Source: Chlorobiota bacterium (GTDB lineage Bacteria > Bacteroidota > Ignavibacteria > OLB7). Taken from it: 50,154 bases of DNA. This document shows positions 18,425-27,210 of the stretch, one piece after another. The stretch spans positions 1 to 50,154 of the forward strand of contig JAGWAZ010000007.1 of the NCBI GenBank assembly GCA_021296135.1. Reading direction: 5' to 3'. Below the pieces are notes generated by a model. The model worked only from the letters and a program-made list of their open reading frames with translations. It was not told where the DNA came from and searched no databases. Both the position numbers and the translations under genes were made by a program. How positions within the stretch are numbered: position 1 is the stretch's first letter; every line of letters starts with the position of its first letter.

Positions 18425-19063
18425 TTACTCTTGGTTGTCATAACTCCCCATTGGATCTTCATCTTCCAACATTCCAAGCCAATTGGCAAGAAGTTTCCGA
18501 AGCGAGTGGCGTGCGCGAAATGCACGTGTCTTTGCAGCGGTCACGGAGACTCCCTGCATTTCAGCAATCTCATCGAACGCGTAGCCAAGCATGGAATGGA
18601 GAACAAAAGCCTCTCGCTGTATTACCGGCACACGCGTCAAAGCACGATTAACCAGTTCCTTCAATTCGCTGTACTGATTGTTGTCCTGTAACATCCATTC
18701 CCCTGCCGGATCGATAACATCAATCGAAACGTTCCCTTGCCTTCTTTTTCGATGCTCGATAAACTTCAACCCGGTATTTCGAGCTACTGTGAAGAGGAAT
18801 GCACGAAAATTCTCAATCTCTTTCTCTCTTCCACGACGGCACATCCTGACAATGCGCATCCAGGTCTCCTGAAACATTTCCTCAGCATCCTGATGAGTCG
18901 AGAGCAGATACTTGCAATAGATGAACAGAGGCTTTTCATAAGCTTCATAGAGCTTTCCAAATGCAAGCTCATCTCCTTGAAGAAAAGCGGAAAAAAGGTC
19001 CTCATCCCGCACGCTTCGGGCCGGAATATCCTTTCTTGATTCGTTTGTGTGGGGAGCGGTCAT
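18425..19063 (-). CDS. ECF-family RNA polymerase sigma factor (locus 1)
   Basis: 212 residues. Sigma region 2 lies at about 24-95 (FLQGDELAFGKLYEAYEKPL, DAEEMFQETWMRI, FRAFLFTVARNTG) and region 4 at about 130-190 (VIQREAFVLHSMLGYAFDEIA then VTAAKTRAFRARHSLRKLL, the helix-turn-helix binding the -35 element). It would direct polymerase to a small regulon. Downstream on the same strand come a putative membrane anti-sigma, a barrel-OmpA protein and the T9SS cargo. In P. gingivalis an ECF factor (SigP) works with PorX in T9SS control. PorX lies about 2.8 kb upstream here, so a similar link is plausible but not shown. The promoter it recognises is not evident. Confidence 0.93.
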   Translation of the reverse strand: MTAPHTNESRKDIPARSVRDEDLFSAFLQGDELAFGKLYEAYEKPLFIYCKYLLSTHQDAEEMFQETWMRIVRMCRRGREKEIENFRAFLFTVARNTGLKFIEHRKRRQGNVSIDVIDPAGEWMLQDNNQYSELKELVNRALTRVPVIQREAFVLHSMLGYAFDEIAEMQGVSVTAAKTRAFRARHSLRKLLANWLGMLEDEDPMGSYDNQE

Positions 19064-19240
19064 GTATCAGATCAAGTTGTTCGTCAACAACGCATAAGAA
19101 AAGACTCTCTCAAGGTGAAGATGTTACCGGCTTAACAGGAAAGAATCTGCTGTAGAGCGGTGGTGAGGAATAGAGCAAGGAGAGGATATAATGTTGTGTT
19201 TTCGCCATTTCGCCATTTTTAACATAATTGGGTCTATTTT

Positions 19241-20476
19241 TCAACCTTCAACCGAAGCAACAAGCCGTAAGAACTTCCTCTTTCCTACTTTTAATATTGC
19301 TTCTCCTTTCGGCTCATATACGAGCTGCGGGTTGGCCACCTTTTCGCTATCAATCGAAACCCCTCCTCCTTCGATCAATCGTCGTGCTTCTCCCTTTGAT
19401 GAGATCATCCCTGCGTCTACCATCAATTGCGTCAGAGCAATTGGTTCCGTGACACTCCAGGCATCAACATCGTCTGGAACATCTTTTTTGATGAAGATGC
19501 GATCAAACTCTTCTTCTGCTCGCTGCGCCGTCTTCTTGCTTGTGTATCGAGCCACAAGCTCTCGTGCCAGACGGCGCTTCAGATCACGCGGATGGAATTC
19601 ACCGGATTCGAATGCTTTTTTCAACTCCTCTACTTCATTATCGTTGTAGAAGAGGGTAAGGCGGAACCAATCAGGCATTAACTCATCAGGAATTGACAAC
19701 GTTTTGCCATACATCTCGTTCGGGAAATCGTTAAGGGCAACATAGTTGCTCAACGACTTCGACATCTTTTCCTTTCCGCCGGTACCGACAAGGAGAGGAC
19801 AGGTTATGATCACCTGTGGTTCCTGATCATGGGCACGTTGTAAATCACGTCCAACCAACAGATTGAACTTCTGGTCAGTTCCACCAAGCTCCACGTCAGA
19901 TTTGATGGCGACAGAATCCATTGCCTGTACAAGTGGGTAGAGAAGCTCATGAAGCGAGATCGGGACTTCGGCTTTGAATCGCTTGCTGAAATCATCACGC
20001 TCCAATATCTGCGAGACGGTATACTTGCTTGCCAGGGTAATCACATTGGCAAAGCTCATCGTCGCAAGCCATTCACTGTTGTTGGTAATCTTCAATCTCT
20101 TCGAAGAGAGAATCTTCGTCGCCTGATCGAAGTAGGTCTGCCCATTCTGTCGAGTTTGCTCAAGAGTCAGAGCCGGACGGGTTTTCGAGCCTCCTGAAGG
20201 ATCACCAATCATTGCAGTGAAATCGCCGATAATCAGAATCGCCTGATGTCCGAGGTCCTGGAAATCCCGCATTTTCTGCAAAACAACTGCGTGTCCCAGA
20301 TGCAAATCGGGCCGCGACGGATCGGCGCCCAACTTGACGTCAAGCGGTTTGCCCGTCTCGATTGACCGCTTCAGTTTGGTCTCCAGTTCCTCTTCAGGAA
20401 TGATCTCCTCGGTCCCCCGGCGAATCAGATCAATCTGCTCATTCAGCGGAGGAAAGGTAATTTTTTTATCTGCCAT
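19241..20476 (-). CDS. tyrS: Tyrosyl-tRNA synthetase
   Basis: Class I aminoacyl-tRNA synthetase charging tRNA-Tyr, 411 residues. The HIGH-type motif HLGH is at about 59-62 (ADPSRPDLHLGHAVVLQKM) and the KMSKS motif occurs in GGKEKMSKSLSNY around the middle. A C-terminal S4-like RNA-binding domain follows (SSKGEARRLIEGGGVSIDS). The start ATG 20476 is well placed. The 77-bp spacer to tsaB consists largely of two heptamer arrays. Confidence 0.97.
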   Translation of the reverse strand: MADKKITFPPLNEQIDLIRRGTEEIIPEEELETKLKRSIETGKPLDVKLGADPSRPDLHLGHAVVLQKMRDFQDLGHQAILIIGDFTAMIGDPSGGSKTRPALTLEQTRQNGQTYFDQATKILSSKRLKITNNSEWLATMSFANVITLASKYTVSQILERDDFSKRFKAEVPISLHELLYPLVQAMDSVAIKSDVELGGTDQKFNLLVGRDLQRAHDQEPQVIITCPLLVGTGGKEKMSKSLSNYVALNDFPNEMYGKTLSIPDELMPDWFRLTLFYNDNEVEELKKAFESGEFHPRDLKRRLARELVARYTSKKTAQRAEEEFDRIFIKKDVPDDVDAWSVTEPIALTQLMVDAGMISSKGEARRLIEGGGVSIDSEKVANPQLVYEPKGEAILKVGKRKFLRLVASVEG

Positions 20477-20487
20477 GAAGGTTGCGA

Positions 20488-20522
20488 GAATTCAAAATGA
20501 AAAGTTTAAAGTTAAAAAAGAG
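20488..20522. repeat. Heptamer array C (upstream of tyrS)
   Basis: Five 7-nt units: GAATTCA, AAATGAA, AAGTTTA, AAGTTAA, AAAAGAG. Its AT-rich units resemble array H at 42901. Confidence 0.6.
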
Positions 20523-20525
20523 GCG

Positions 20526-20560
20526 CCAGTCTTTAGACATCAGGCTTCAGAGGTCAGATA
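20526..20560. repeat. Heptamer array D (across the tsaB stop)
   Basis: Five units on the plus strand: CCAGTCT, TTAGACA, TCAGGCT, TCAGAGG, TCAGATA. The tsaB stop codon (minus strand, complement of 20554-20556) is the TCA of the last unit. Confidence 0.65.
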
Positions 20561-21288
20561 CTACTGTTGCTTGCATCGACACTGCCCGATGTCTGACGAC
20601 CCTTGTCCGATGTCCGTTCTCCATTGATCGAAGTTACTCCGCTGATATAGAGTGGCTTAACCTGATCGGGAGACAGAGCAACACCGCGACGAAAAAGTTC
20701 ATGCCCATACTCCGCGACAGCTACTGCCGTGAGACGCAGAGTTTCGTGTGCTATGCAATCATCGTATGCCTTTTCGATCAACTCGGCCCCGGGCCCCGCA
20801 GCAAAAACATTTTCATCAAGCAACGGAGTCAACTCCTCAATAGGAAGATTATAGGGAGCTGTAAGACAACGAAAATCAGAATGGATCTCGTAGAGAGCGG
20901 CGTAGAGATCACCTCGCCGATCCGGAATAAGAGAGAGAACTCTGTTGCGACCACCGACCTCACCAACACTTCGAGCATTCCAGGCAATCGAATCCAGCGT
21001 AGAGACAGGTGTGATCGGTACTCCGACGGCACTTGCAAAACCAATGGCGAAACTCATACCGATGCGAATGCCGGTGTACGATCCCGGGCCAACAGACAAA
21101 GCGAGGGCGTTGATCTCATCCGGTTTCAAACCACATGTATTCAACGCCCCGCGAAAAAATGATGCGAGTAGTCTGTCATGTGCTCGTGGCATCTCAGCCC
21201 GGAACTCCACAAGAAGCTTTTCTCGGTCCAAGACTGCAACGGCACAACTCTCACCGGTCGTTTCAATAGCAGCTAACATCGCCATCAC
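20554..21288 (-). CDS. tsaB: tRNA threonylcarbamoyladenosine biosynthesis protein TsaB
   Basis: Non-catalytic partner of TsaD in making t6A37 on ANN-decoding tRNAs, 244 residues. The ASKHA-type fold is visible: LAAIETTGESCAVAVLD at the start and ALALSVGPGSYTGIRIGMSF around residue 65. The VKPLYI motif is typical of the family's C-terminal end. The last ~25 residues after VKPLYISGV (roughly SINGERTSDKGRQTSG...) are extra and are largely written by heptamer array E. The gene overlaps tsaE by 4 bp, so the pair is coupled. Confidence 0.94.
   Translation of the reverse strand: MMAMLAAIETTGESCAVAVLDREKLLVEFRAEMPRAHDRLLASFFRGALNTCGLKPDEINALALSVGPGSYTGIRIGMSFAIGFASAVGVPITPVSTLDSIAWNARSVGEVGGRNRVLSLIPDRRGDLYAALYEIHSDFRCLTAPYNLPIEELTPLLDENVFAAGPGAELIEKAYDDCIAHETLRLTAVAVAEYGHELFRRGVALSPDQVKPLYISGVTSINGERTSDKGRQTSGSVDASNSSI
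20587..20621. repeat. Heptamer array E (inside the tsaB 3' end)
   Basis: Five units: CGATGTC, TGACGAC, CCTTGTC, CGATGTC, CGTTCTC. It lies within coding sequence and encodes part of the extra C-terminal tail of TsaB. Confidence 0.6.
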
Positions 21289-21767
21289 GAGAGAGCGTCG
21301 ACTGTTCCCTCAAGGACTCCGCTTCTACGGACTTCGATCTGGCGACAATTTTCCTGATCATCCAAGGGAGTGAATCGGATGTTAATTCGATTCTCCGGTA
21401 GGGCCTTCGACCCACGTTCCGACCACTCAATCAGCTTGATCCCAAGAGGATCAGCCAATACTTCGTGCACACCAATCTCTTCAAGATCTTTCTCCGATTC
21501 CACTCGATAGAGATCGATATGATAGATCGTAATCTCCTGACCGTCGTCCTGAATTCCGGCATACTGGTTCACGATTGTAAAAGTAGGACTGGAGACCAGA
21601 TCCCCAACGTTCAGACCTTCACAAACCCCCTTGATAAACTGGGTCTTTCCGGCTCCGAGGTCACCATAGAGAGCGACCGTATCTCCGGGACAAAGATCAG
21701 AGGCCATATCGAGACCAAGTCGAAAGGTCTCTTCCTCGCACAGGCTCGTATAAATTCTTGGTTCCAT
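21285..21767 (-). CDS. tsaE: tRNA threonylcarbamoyladenosine biosynthesis ATPase TsaE
   Basis: P-loop ATPase that drives the TsaB-TsaD-TsaE cycle of t6A synthesis. From ATG 21767 (MEPRIYTS) it has 160 residues, the normal family size; an upstream in-frame start at 21791 would add 8. It shows GDLGAGKTQFIKGVCEGL (Walker A), TFTIVNQY, HIDLYRVESEKDLEEIG, and LIEWSERG. It lies between tsaB (4-bp overlap) and porX. tsaD is not in the window. Confidence 0.95.
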   Translation of the reverse strand: MEPRIYTSLCEEETFRLGLDMASDLCPGDTVALYGDLGAGKTQFIKGVCEGLNVGDLVSSPTFTIVNQYAGIQDDGQEITIYHIDLYRVESEKDLEEIGVHEVLADPLGIKLIEWSERGSKALPENRINIRFTPLDDQENCRQIEVRRSGVLEGTVDALS

Positions 21768-21843
21768 AAGGACAAATATTCTCTCAATCAACCTTTTGGT
21801 GATTATAACTATTCCTACTGAGGTTTACCCTCAGCATTCTCTA

Positions 21844-23424
21844 CTACCGTGCTTTTAACTCGGCAATTGGTAGAATCATCTCCTCTAACGAGATGCCGCC
21901 ATGCTGAAAACTGTCACGATAGTGATTTAGATAATAATGATAGTCTGTTGGATAGACGAAATAGTAATCTTCTTTGGCAATGACATATTCGATGGCCGGA
22001 CCACGACGCGGCAACTTAAACTCCGCCGGATCTTTGACATAGAAGGCATGTTTCTCATCAACCTTCACGTTCCTCCCATACTTGTATCGCAGGTTTGTCG
22101 AGGTCTCACGATCGCCCAACGCCTTTGAGCCTCGCAGACAACGAACAGCACCATGATCTGTTGTTAAAATAATACGGGCATTCGGTACTTCCGAGGCCAA
22201 CGTCTTTAACATACCGTACAAACTTGAGTGGGTAAACCAGCTTTTTGTCAGAGAACGATAGGCAGATTCATCAGGGGCTATCTCTTTCAGGATTGGGTAG
22301 TCACTTCGCGAATGGGCCATCATATCGACTGCGTTGACTACAACAGCAACCATCTGCGATTGTGCATAATCAAGAATCTCTGATTCAATTTTTCGACCAA
22401 AGTCTGTGTCGATAATCTTCGCGTAGCGAACACCACTCCTGAGTGTAACGCGTCGCCGTTCAAGCAACTTGTCGAGTAACTCTTTCTCATACTTGTTCTG
22501 GGAATGGTCATCATCTTTTCCATCTCCAGTCCAGAGATCGGGATAGTGCTTTTCGATCTCCGATGGGAAGAGACCTGCAAAGATTGCATTGCGCGCATAC
22601 GTGGTTGCAGTTGGAAGAATGCTGAAGTAGTAGTTGCGGTTAATCGTGAAATCATCGGCGAGCAACTCTTCCATTGCCATCCATTGATCAAGTCGCATAC
22701 AATCGACAACAAAGAAGAAGACAGGGCCATCATCCTCTTGTAGCTTCGGAACAACGTAGCGGTCAACGATATCAGGACTGAGCGTGGGACGTTCCGGATC
22801 ATCCTTTTCCATCGTCAGCCAGTCGCGATAATTCTCCTCAACAAATTTGCCGAACTCACCGTTGGCATCCCGTTTCTGATCTCCCAACGTCTGCTCGAGA
22901 CCAATGTTATGATGCTGGTCAAACTCCAGCTCCCACTCTGCAAGACGTGCATAGAGTTCTGCCCACTCCCTGCAGACCATTGGACTCATCAGCTTCATAG
23001 CAAGCTGATTGAACTCACGGATATAATCCTGCTGAACGTAATCAGCCTTGATCTTCTTGCCATCAAGAAATTTTTTGCAGACCAGAAGTATCTGTGTCGG
23101 GTTGACCGGCTTGGTAAGATAGTCTGAGATGCGACGACCGATCGCCTCTTCCATCACCTGCTCGGCCTCGTTCTTGGTGACCATCACGACTGGAAGGTTG
23201 GAGTCGATCTCTTTGATTTCGGCAAGGGTTTCAATGCCTCCCATGCCAACCATCGACTCATCGAGAAAGATGAGATCGAATGGCTGTTCTCCTACGAGGG
23301 CGATTGCATCCTCACCGTTGGTGACTGTCTCTACATCGTAGCCCTTTGCCTGAAGGAGTTTGATATGTGGGCGGAGCAAGTCGATTTCATCATCCACCCA
23401 AAGAATATTCCGTTGATCGGACAT
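21844..23424 (-). CDS. porX: PorX-type response regulator with PglZ phosphatase-like domain
   Basis: 526 residues. The receiver domain (about 1-125) has the acidic pair D11-D12, phospho-acceptor D55 in IFLDES, and the TKP lysine near 105. A helical linker (about 130-215) leads to a PglZ domain of the alkaline phosphatase superfamily: FVVDCMRLDQW, LPTATTYARNA (candidate nucleophile Thr), DMMAHSRSD, TTDHGAVR and QHGGISLEEMILP. PorX, with the histidine kinase PorY, controls T9SS genes in Bacteroidota, and its effector domain has been reported to cleave oligonucleotides. The many T9SS cargos in the window support the assignment. No PorY is nearby. BREX/Pgl PglZ proteins lack the receiver domain. 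Confidence 0.92.
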   Translation of the reverse strand: MSDQRNILWVDDEIDLLRPHIKLLQAKGYDVETVTNGEDAIALVGEQPFDLIFLDESMVGMGGIETLAEIKEIDSNLPVVMVTKNEAEQVMEEAIGRRISDYLTKPVNPTQILLVCKKFLDGKKIKADYVQQDYIREFNQLAMKLMSPMVCREWAELYARLAEWELEFDQHHNIGLEQTLGDQKRDANGEFGKFVEENYRDWLTMEKDDPERPTLSPDIVDRYVVPKLQEDDGPVFFFVVDCMRLDQWMAMEELLADDFTINRNYYFSILPTATTYARNAIFAGLFPSEIEKHYPDLWTGDGKDDDHSQNKYEKELLDKLLERRRVTLRSGVRYAKIIDTDFGRKIESEILDYAQSQMVAVVVNAVDMMAHSRSDYPILKEIAPDESAYRSLTKSWFTHSSLYGMLKTLASEVPNARIILTTDHGAVRCLRGSKALGDRETSTNLRYKYGRNVKVDEKHAFYVKDPAEFKLPRRGPAIEYVIAKEDYYFVYPTDYHYYLNHYRDSFQHGGISLEEMILPIAELKAR

Positions 23425-23860
23425 GTGGTTTCTCCGTCTAATTCACGTTGTTGAGTTACTCTTTCCTCGATTGGTACGATGTAGCTCTTCCTCTTTGACG
23501 ATTTGTCTGAGTTTATTATGAGAAGACGGTTCTTCCAGTTACTCTCAAGAAATACACGGTCGGGATAAACGAATGAGCGACGACTTTTGTGTCTCAACGA
23601 CCAGAGATAATCGTAACTCGACCATATCCCGACTTGTCATTCGTCAAGATAGCATCCCTTTAGAGAATGAAGGTAACGAATCTTTAGCGTGATCGTTTCT
23701 TTGTCAAAGGATCTTCAGATTTTCGGTGAAATTTCGGCATTTTAGTCCCTTGGAATGCTGAGTAATAGTCAAACACGAACCTTTGTGTCCGCCACCGCAG
23801 ACCTAAAAGAAATGTCGGTAGTTCACACTATTTTCCCGCTGCTTCGAGCGCAGCGACTCG
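23425..23860. other. Divergent intergenic region between porX and a T9SS cargo gene
   Basis: No gene, RNA or insertion sequence is apparent in these 436 bases. They must hold the promoters of both flanking genes, but I see no convincing boxes. A small hairpin (CGCTGC 23837-23842 with GCAGCG 23850-23855) lies directly before the ATG at 23861, where a ribosome binding site would be, and could restrain initiation. Confidence 0.5.
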
Positions 23861-26710
23861 ATGCTATATAGAACATTCATCCAGAGTACACTGTCGGTGA
23901 TGCTCCTTCTGGGGGTGTCATGCATAAGCTCTGCTCAAACCTCAGGTTGGCTACATCCACTCGGCACGTTTGAGGGAACAAGGAGCAACCCTGCTAAGAC
24001 TGACTCCCAAGAGACGGGTGACATCCTGATTAAATGGCGGAACGACGCGTTGAAGAATGCGCCGGTACTATTGGTGGGAGCAATTCGGACCGAGGAAGGA
24101 TCGAGCGAGCAGCAAGTTGTTGGGATTGAAGAGGGGGAGAAGAGTATCATAATTTTCAAGGCAAATGGTTTCATTGATACTACCTTTTCGATTCCACCAA
24201 AAGACTCTGCGCTAAGTGTCGTGCTCACTGGCCTGTTCGACACCAATGCTTCTTCGGTTTCTATACCACCGGAAGAGAATCGTTCCTCAAAACCCAATCT
24301 GATCGGTCTGGGCCTGGAGCAGGAACAGACTACAAATACTTTTTTTTCCAGCGGTTTACTTATGAATCGATACGGGGAAGTAGACTTCAGACTTGGGATA
24401 GTCGGCGGAGTTGACGAACGGCCATTAGTAGCAAGATGCCCTCATCCATCGAATATATTAAAAATTCTTCCCGTTGCTGTATGGAAATCCGATTCCCTGG
24501 GGGTTGTCGCGTTCAGTATTGTTACGCAGGATAGTTTCAGTCATAATGACTCATGCATAATGATCAACAGTGTGAGACGATACAGACTGGATAACCTCAA
24601 GGCCGCTGCGCTTGGCGATCCGGTCTATCTTGCTCCAAAACTCTACCCCTTCCCGCCGGTCCTGAGTAGAGAAGAGGGAAAGAATTTCCTCGCCCTTTCA
24701 ACAGCCCGCTATGATTTTTCTCCTTCAATCATACGTGGACAAGGAGAACTTCAAACCGCATCGGACAAATCTTACGGACCGAGCTATGATATTTCACTTC
24801 CGCGTGCGTTCCCCGGTTCCCCCAGGCTTATCGCTAATGATTCTTCGTCAACTGCGTTGAGTGCGACCTCTCAATTTGCCAAGCTGAATCAGAACAGAAA
24901 ACTGGTAAGAATCTTTGCCGAGCAGGGAAAAGAATATCCTAAGATCAGTCTGGGTGACATGAGTAGCGGAGATACCATAGCAACGTTTGTCGATGAAGCT
25001 AACGATGATGCACATGGATGGCAGATTGTGATTGCTGATTTGGATACTGAAGCCGAGCCAGTCTCCAATCTGAAACTCCCGAACCCGGGGCCCGAAATCA
25101 TTGCAACAGCAGTCCCGGATGGCTCCAAGGAGGAGACGTGGGTCTACTTGCTGCGTTGGAATACATCTGCCGAAAAACCGGATTCCCAGACATCGGATCT
25201 CCACTACTTCGCACGACAAAGAATACGTGGAAAGATTGTTGCATCTGGTGATCTGGTAAAAGATTTTGAACACCGGAAGGAAGTAATTCTCATCAACAAA
25301 GACACACTCTCCATCCTGCAGTTAAAGCCTTATACGGAAGAGAAAGACACTTTAGAGAACAATCTTCCATTCAACACCCTGAAGTCCTTTTCACTTGAAT
25401 CGGATATCGTCTCTGTAGCCATTGCCGATCTGGAAGGGGACGGCGAGAACGACATTATCGTCAGTACGACCGAGGCAACGTATGCCATCGGGAAACTTCA
25501 ACCAGATCCGTTCCCGTTCTCTCAATGGTCTATCAACGGAAAAGTCTGCATCAATGATCCCATCTCGGTAGTTTGGGACCGCAATACTCGGGGAAGCGGC
25601 TCTGGAGTCGGAGTTCGCATTGAAGGAGATGGTGGACGATTTCGAATTGCGCAGAATCAGATTCGTAACGATACTATGCATATCCCAGCGGACACCTTGT
25701 ACACCTTGGGGATCGAAGAGCCGGGCAGATATCAAGTTGTCGTTTTTGACTCACTATACCCATGGATTCGCCAGCTCAGCGATACGTTTACGATTGCTTT
25801 TCCGGCATTAGGGCAAATCAACTTCGATCTCCCTGGCGGAACCGCTCTCTCTCCTGGAGATATCCTCCGCGATACAATTCTCTTCTGCTGTATCAACAGT
25901 GGAGACCTGACATTCGAACAAAGGCGATCATCAAATGCCAACTGGGAACAGATTCCTGCCCCAAAATCGTTCGGGGATTCACTGGCAATTATTTCTACGA
26001 CTGTTCCCTGTCCAGAGCTTAGTACCTGGGGGGAATTAGCCAACGGTGCACAGCTTCTCTATCGTCTTCGGACACTCTCGGCAGATCGCGACACGACCGT
26101 TTCGAACCCGATAACGGTCAATCTTCCGCTGGCCGGCAATATTATCGTCGAGCGTACCGATTCGGGTCGGGAACGTCTCCGGTCTGTTTTCTGGAATAAT
26201 GGGGACTTCCTCTGCGGAAACCTTGAGATCGCCATCGGTGATAAGGATTGGAACAACTTGCAACCGCTCGGCACCGTTGCGACTTCAGCCGGTCGATTTG
26301 ATTTCAAAGTGCCTCTCAGATTTATCGACACAGTCCGACTCTGCATCCGCTGCGCCGACGAATCAGAATGCGCTTTTGGCTCTGCTTCGTTCAAAATAAA
26401 CCGTGTGGGGGAATCCTTTGTCGCTCCCAACCCGTTCGATCCGGATGGACCGGACATCTCGGGACAGGGTGCAGCCATAACGTATACACTGCAGAAGCCT
26501 GGAAGGGTCACGATTACAATCTACGACGGAGCACGGACTATTGTCAGACAGGTCGTTGATTCCGAGGAACGGAGGATCGGACAAAACCGTGATTTCTGGG
26601 ATGGACGAAATTCTCGTGGCGATATAGTTGCAAATGGGACATATATTTGTGTTATTTCATCCGACTCAGGTGAACAGATAGTATTACCTATCGCAATTGT
26701 AAAAAGATAG
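23861..26710 (+). CDS. Large T9SS cargo with FlgD-like C-terminal sorting domain
   Basis: 949 residues. The signal peptide (about 1-25) has the core LSVMLLLGVSCISSAQ. The body is beta-rich and propeller-like, with one FG-GAP/VCBS-type calcium motif near residue 527 (ADLEGDGENDIIVS). Two or three Ig-like segments follow. The end is FVAPNPFDPDGP, then WDGRNSRGDIVANGTYICVI and PIAIVKR, a FlgD-type/type A sorting domain. It should cross the outer membrane by T9SS and be attached to or released from the surface. Substrate or ligand is unknown. It is followed with a 1-bp overlap (TAGTG) by a very small sorting-domain protein and then a PorV-like barrel. Confidence 0.87.
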   Translation: MLYRTFIQSTLSVMLLLGVSCISSAQTSGWLHPLGTFEGTRSNPAKTDSQETGDILIKWRNDALKNAPVLLVGAIRTEEGSSEQQVVGIEEGEKSIIIFKANGFIDTTFSIPPKDSALSVVLTGLFDTNASSVSIPPEENRSSKPNLIGLGLEQEQTTNTFFSSGLLMNRYGEVDFRLGIVGGVDERPLVARCPHPSNILKILPVAVWKSDSLGVVAFSIVTQDSFSHNDSCIMINSVRRYRLDNLKAAALGDPVYLAPKLYPFPPVLSREEGKNFLALSTARYDFSPSIIRGQGELQTASDKSYGPSYDISLPRAFPGSPRLIANDSSSTALSATSQFAKLNQNRKLVRIFAEQGKEYPKISLGDMSSGDTIATFVDEANDDAHGWQIVIADLDTEAEPVSNLKLPNPGPEIIATAVPDGSKEETWVYLLRWNTSAEKPDSQTSDLHYFARQRIRGKIVASGDLVKDFEHRKEVILINKDTLSILQLKPYTEEKDTLENNLPFNTLKSFSLESDIVSVAIADLEGDGENDIIVSTTEATYAIGKLQPDPFPFSQWSINGKVCINDPISVVWDRNTRGSGSGVGVRIEGDGGRFRIAQNQIRNDTMHIPADTLYTLGIEEPGRYQVVVFDSLYPWIRQLSDTFTIAFPALGQINFDLPGGTALSPGDILRDTILFCCINSGDLTFEQRRSSNANWEQIPAPKSFGDSLAIISTTVPCPELSTWGELANGAQLLYRLRTLSADRDTTVSNPITVNLPLAGNIIVERTDSGRERLRSVFWNNGDFLCGNLEIAIGDKDWNNLQPLGTVATSAGRFDFKVPLRFIDTVRLCIRCADESECAFGSASFKINRVGESFVAPNPFDPDGPDISGQGAAITYTLQKPGRVTITIYDGARTIVRQVVDSEERRIGQNRDFWDGRNSRGDIVANGTYICVISSDSGEQIVLPIAIVKR

Positions 26711-27126
26711 TGAACCAACGATTTTTCCTGCAAAGTACGTTCGTGGTCTCGGCAATGTTGTTCAGCATTGCCGAGGCCAAAGCTATAAGCCTGACTACTC
26801 TTCCCTACACTACTATACAGGTTGGTGAGTTCATTTCTCAGCAGGATCCGCCAGAGCAACCTGGAAAGATCACAGCAACGGTTATCAGCTCGGTTGAGAG
26901 CGAGACAATCAAACTTCGCGCATTTTTCCCTCAGGAAGCCCAGGAAGTCAAGGTTTCGCTTCATAACTTGCTGGGAAGAGAGATCAGTGTTCATCCAACG
27001 ACCTCGGTCGGCCAGGGTGAAACAACATTCCAGTTTGACACTCGGAACCTTTCAAACGGACCATACTTTGTTGTCCTCGAAGCTCTTGGTCAGAGGATCA
27101 CGAAGAAGATCATGTTAACGCGATAG
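26710..27126 (+). CDS. Very small secreted protein, mostly a T9SS sorting domain
   Basis: 138 residues from GTG 26710, overlapping the upstream stop by one base. The signal peptide ends near residue 24 (FVVSAMLFSIAEAKA). Only about 30 residues separate it from a complete sorting domain (IKLRAFFPQEAQEVKVSLHN, LLGREISVH, LSNGPYFVVLEALGQR, KKIMLTR). It has no room for an enzyme and could be an adaptor, a small surface peptide or a chaperone-like partner of the preceding cargo. The gene order implies co-expression with it. Confidence 0.8.
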   Translation: MNQRFFLQSTFVVSAMLFSIAEAKAISLTTLPYTTIQVGEFISQQDPPEQPGKITATVISSVESETIKLRAFFPQEAQEVKVSLHNLLGREISVHPTTSVGQGETTFQFDTRNLSNGPYFVVLEALGQRITKKIMLTR

Positions 27127-27146
27127 TTTTATGTTTTTTTTGTCTC

Positions 27147-27179
27147 CTTTGTGGCTTGATCGTAAGATTAACCACAAAG
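27147..27179. other. 8-bp intergenic hairpin
   Basis: CTTTGTGG (27147-27154) pairs with CCACAAAG (27172-27179), in the 84-bp gap before the PorV-like gene. It has no following U-run, so attenuation or mRNA stabilisation is as likely as termination. Confidence 0.3.
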
Positions 27180-27210
27180 CCACAAGAGCACAAAGAGATA
27201 CCAAGTAGTC

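Noticed and set aside
21844-23424. PglZ of a BREX or Pgl phage-defence system
   Set aside because: An N-terminal receiver domain and the absence of brx/pgl genes point to PorX.
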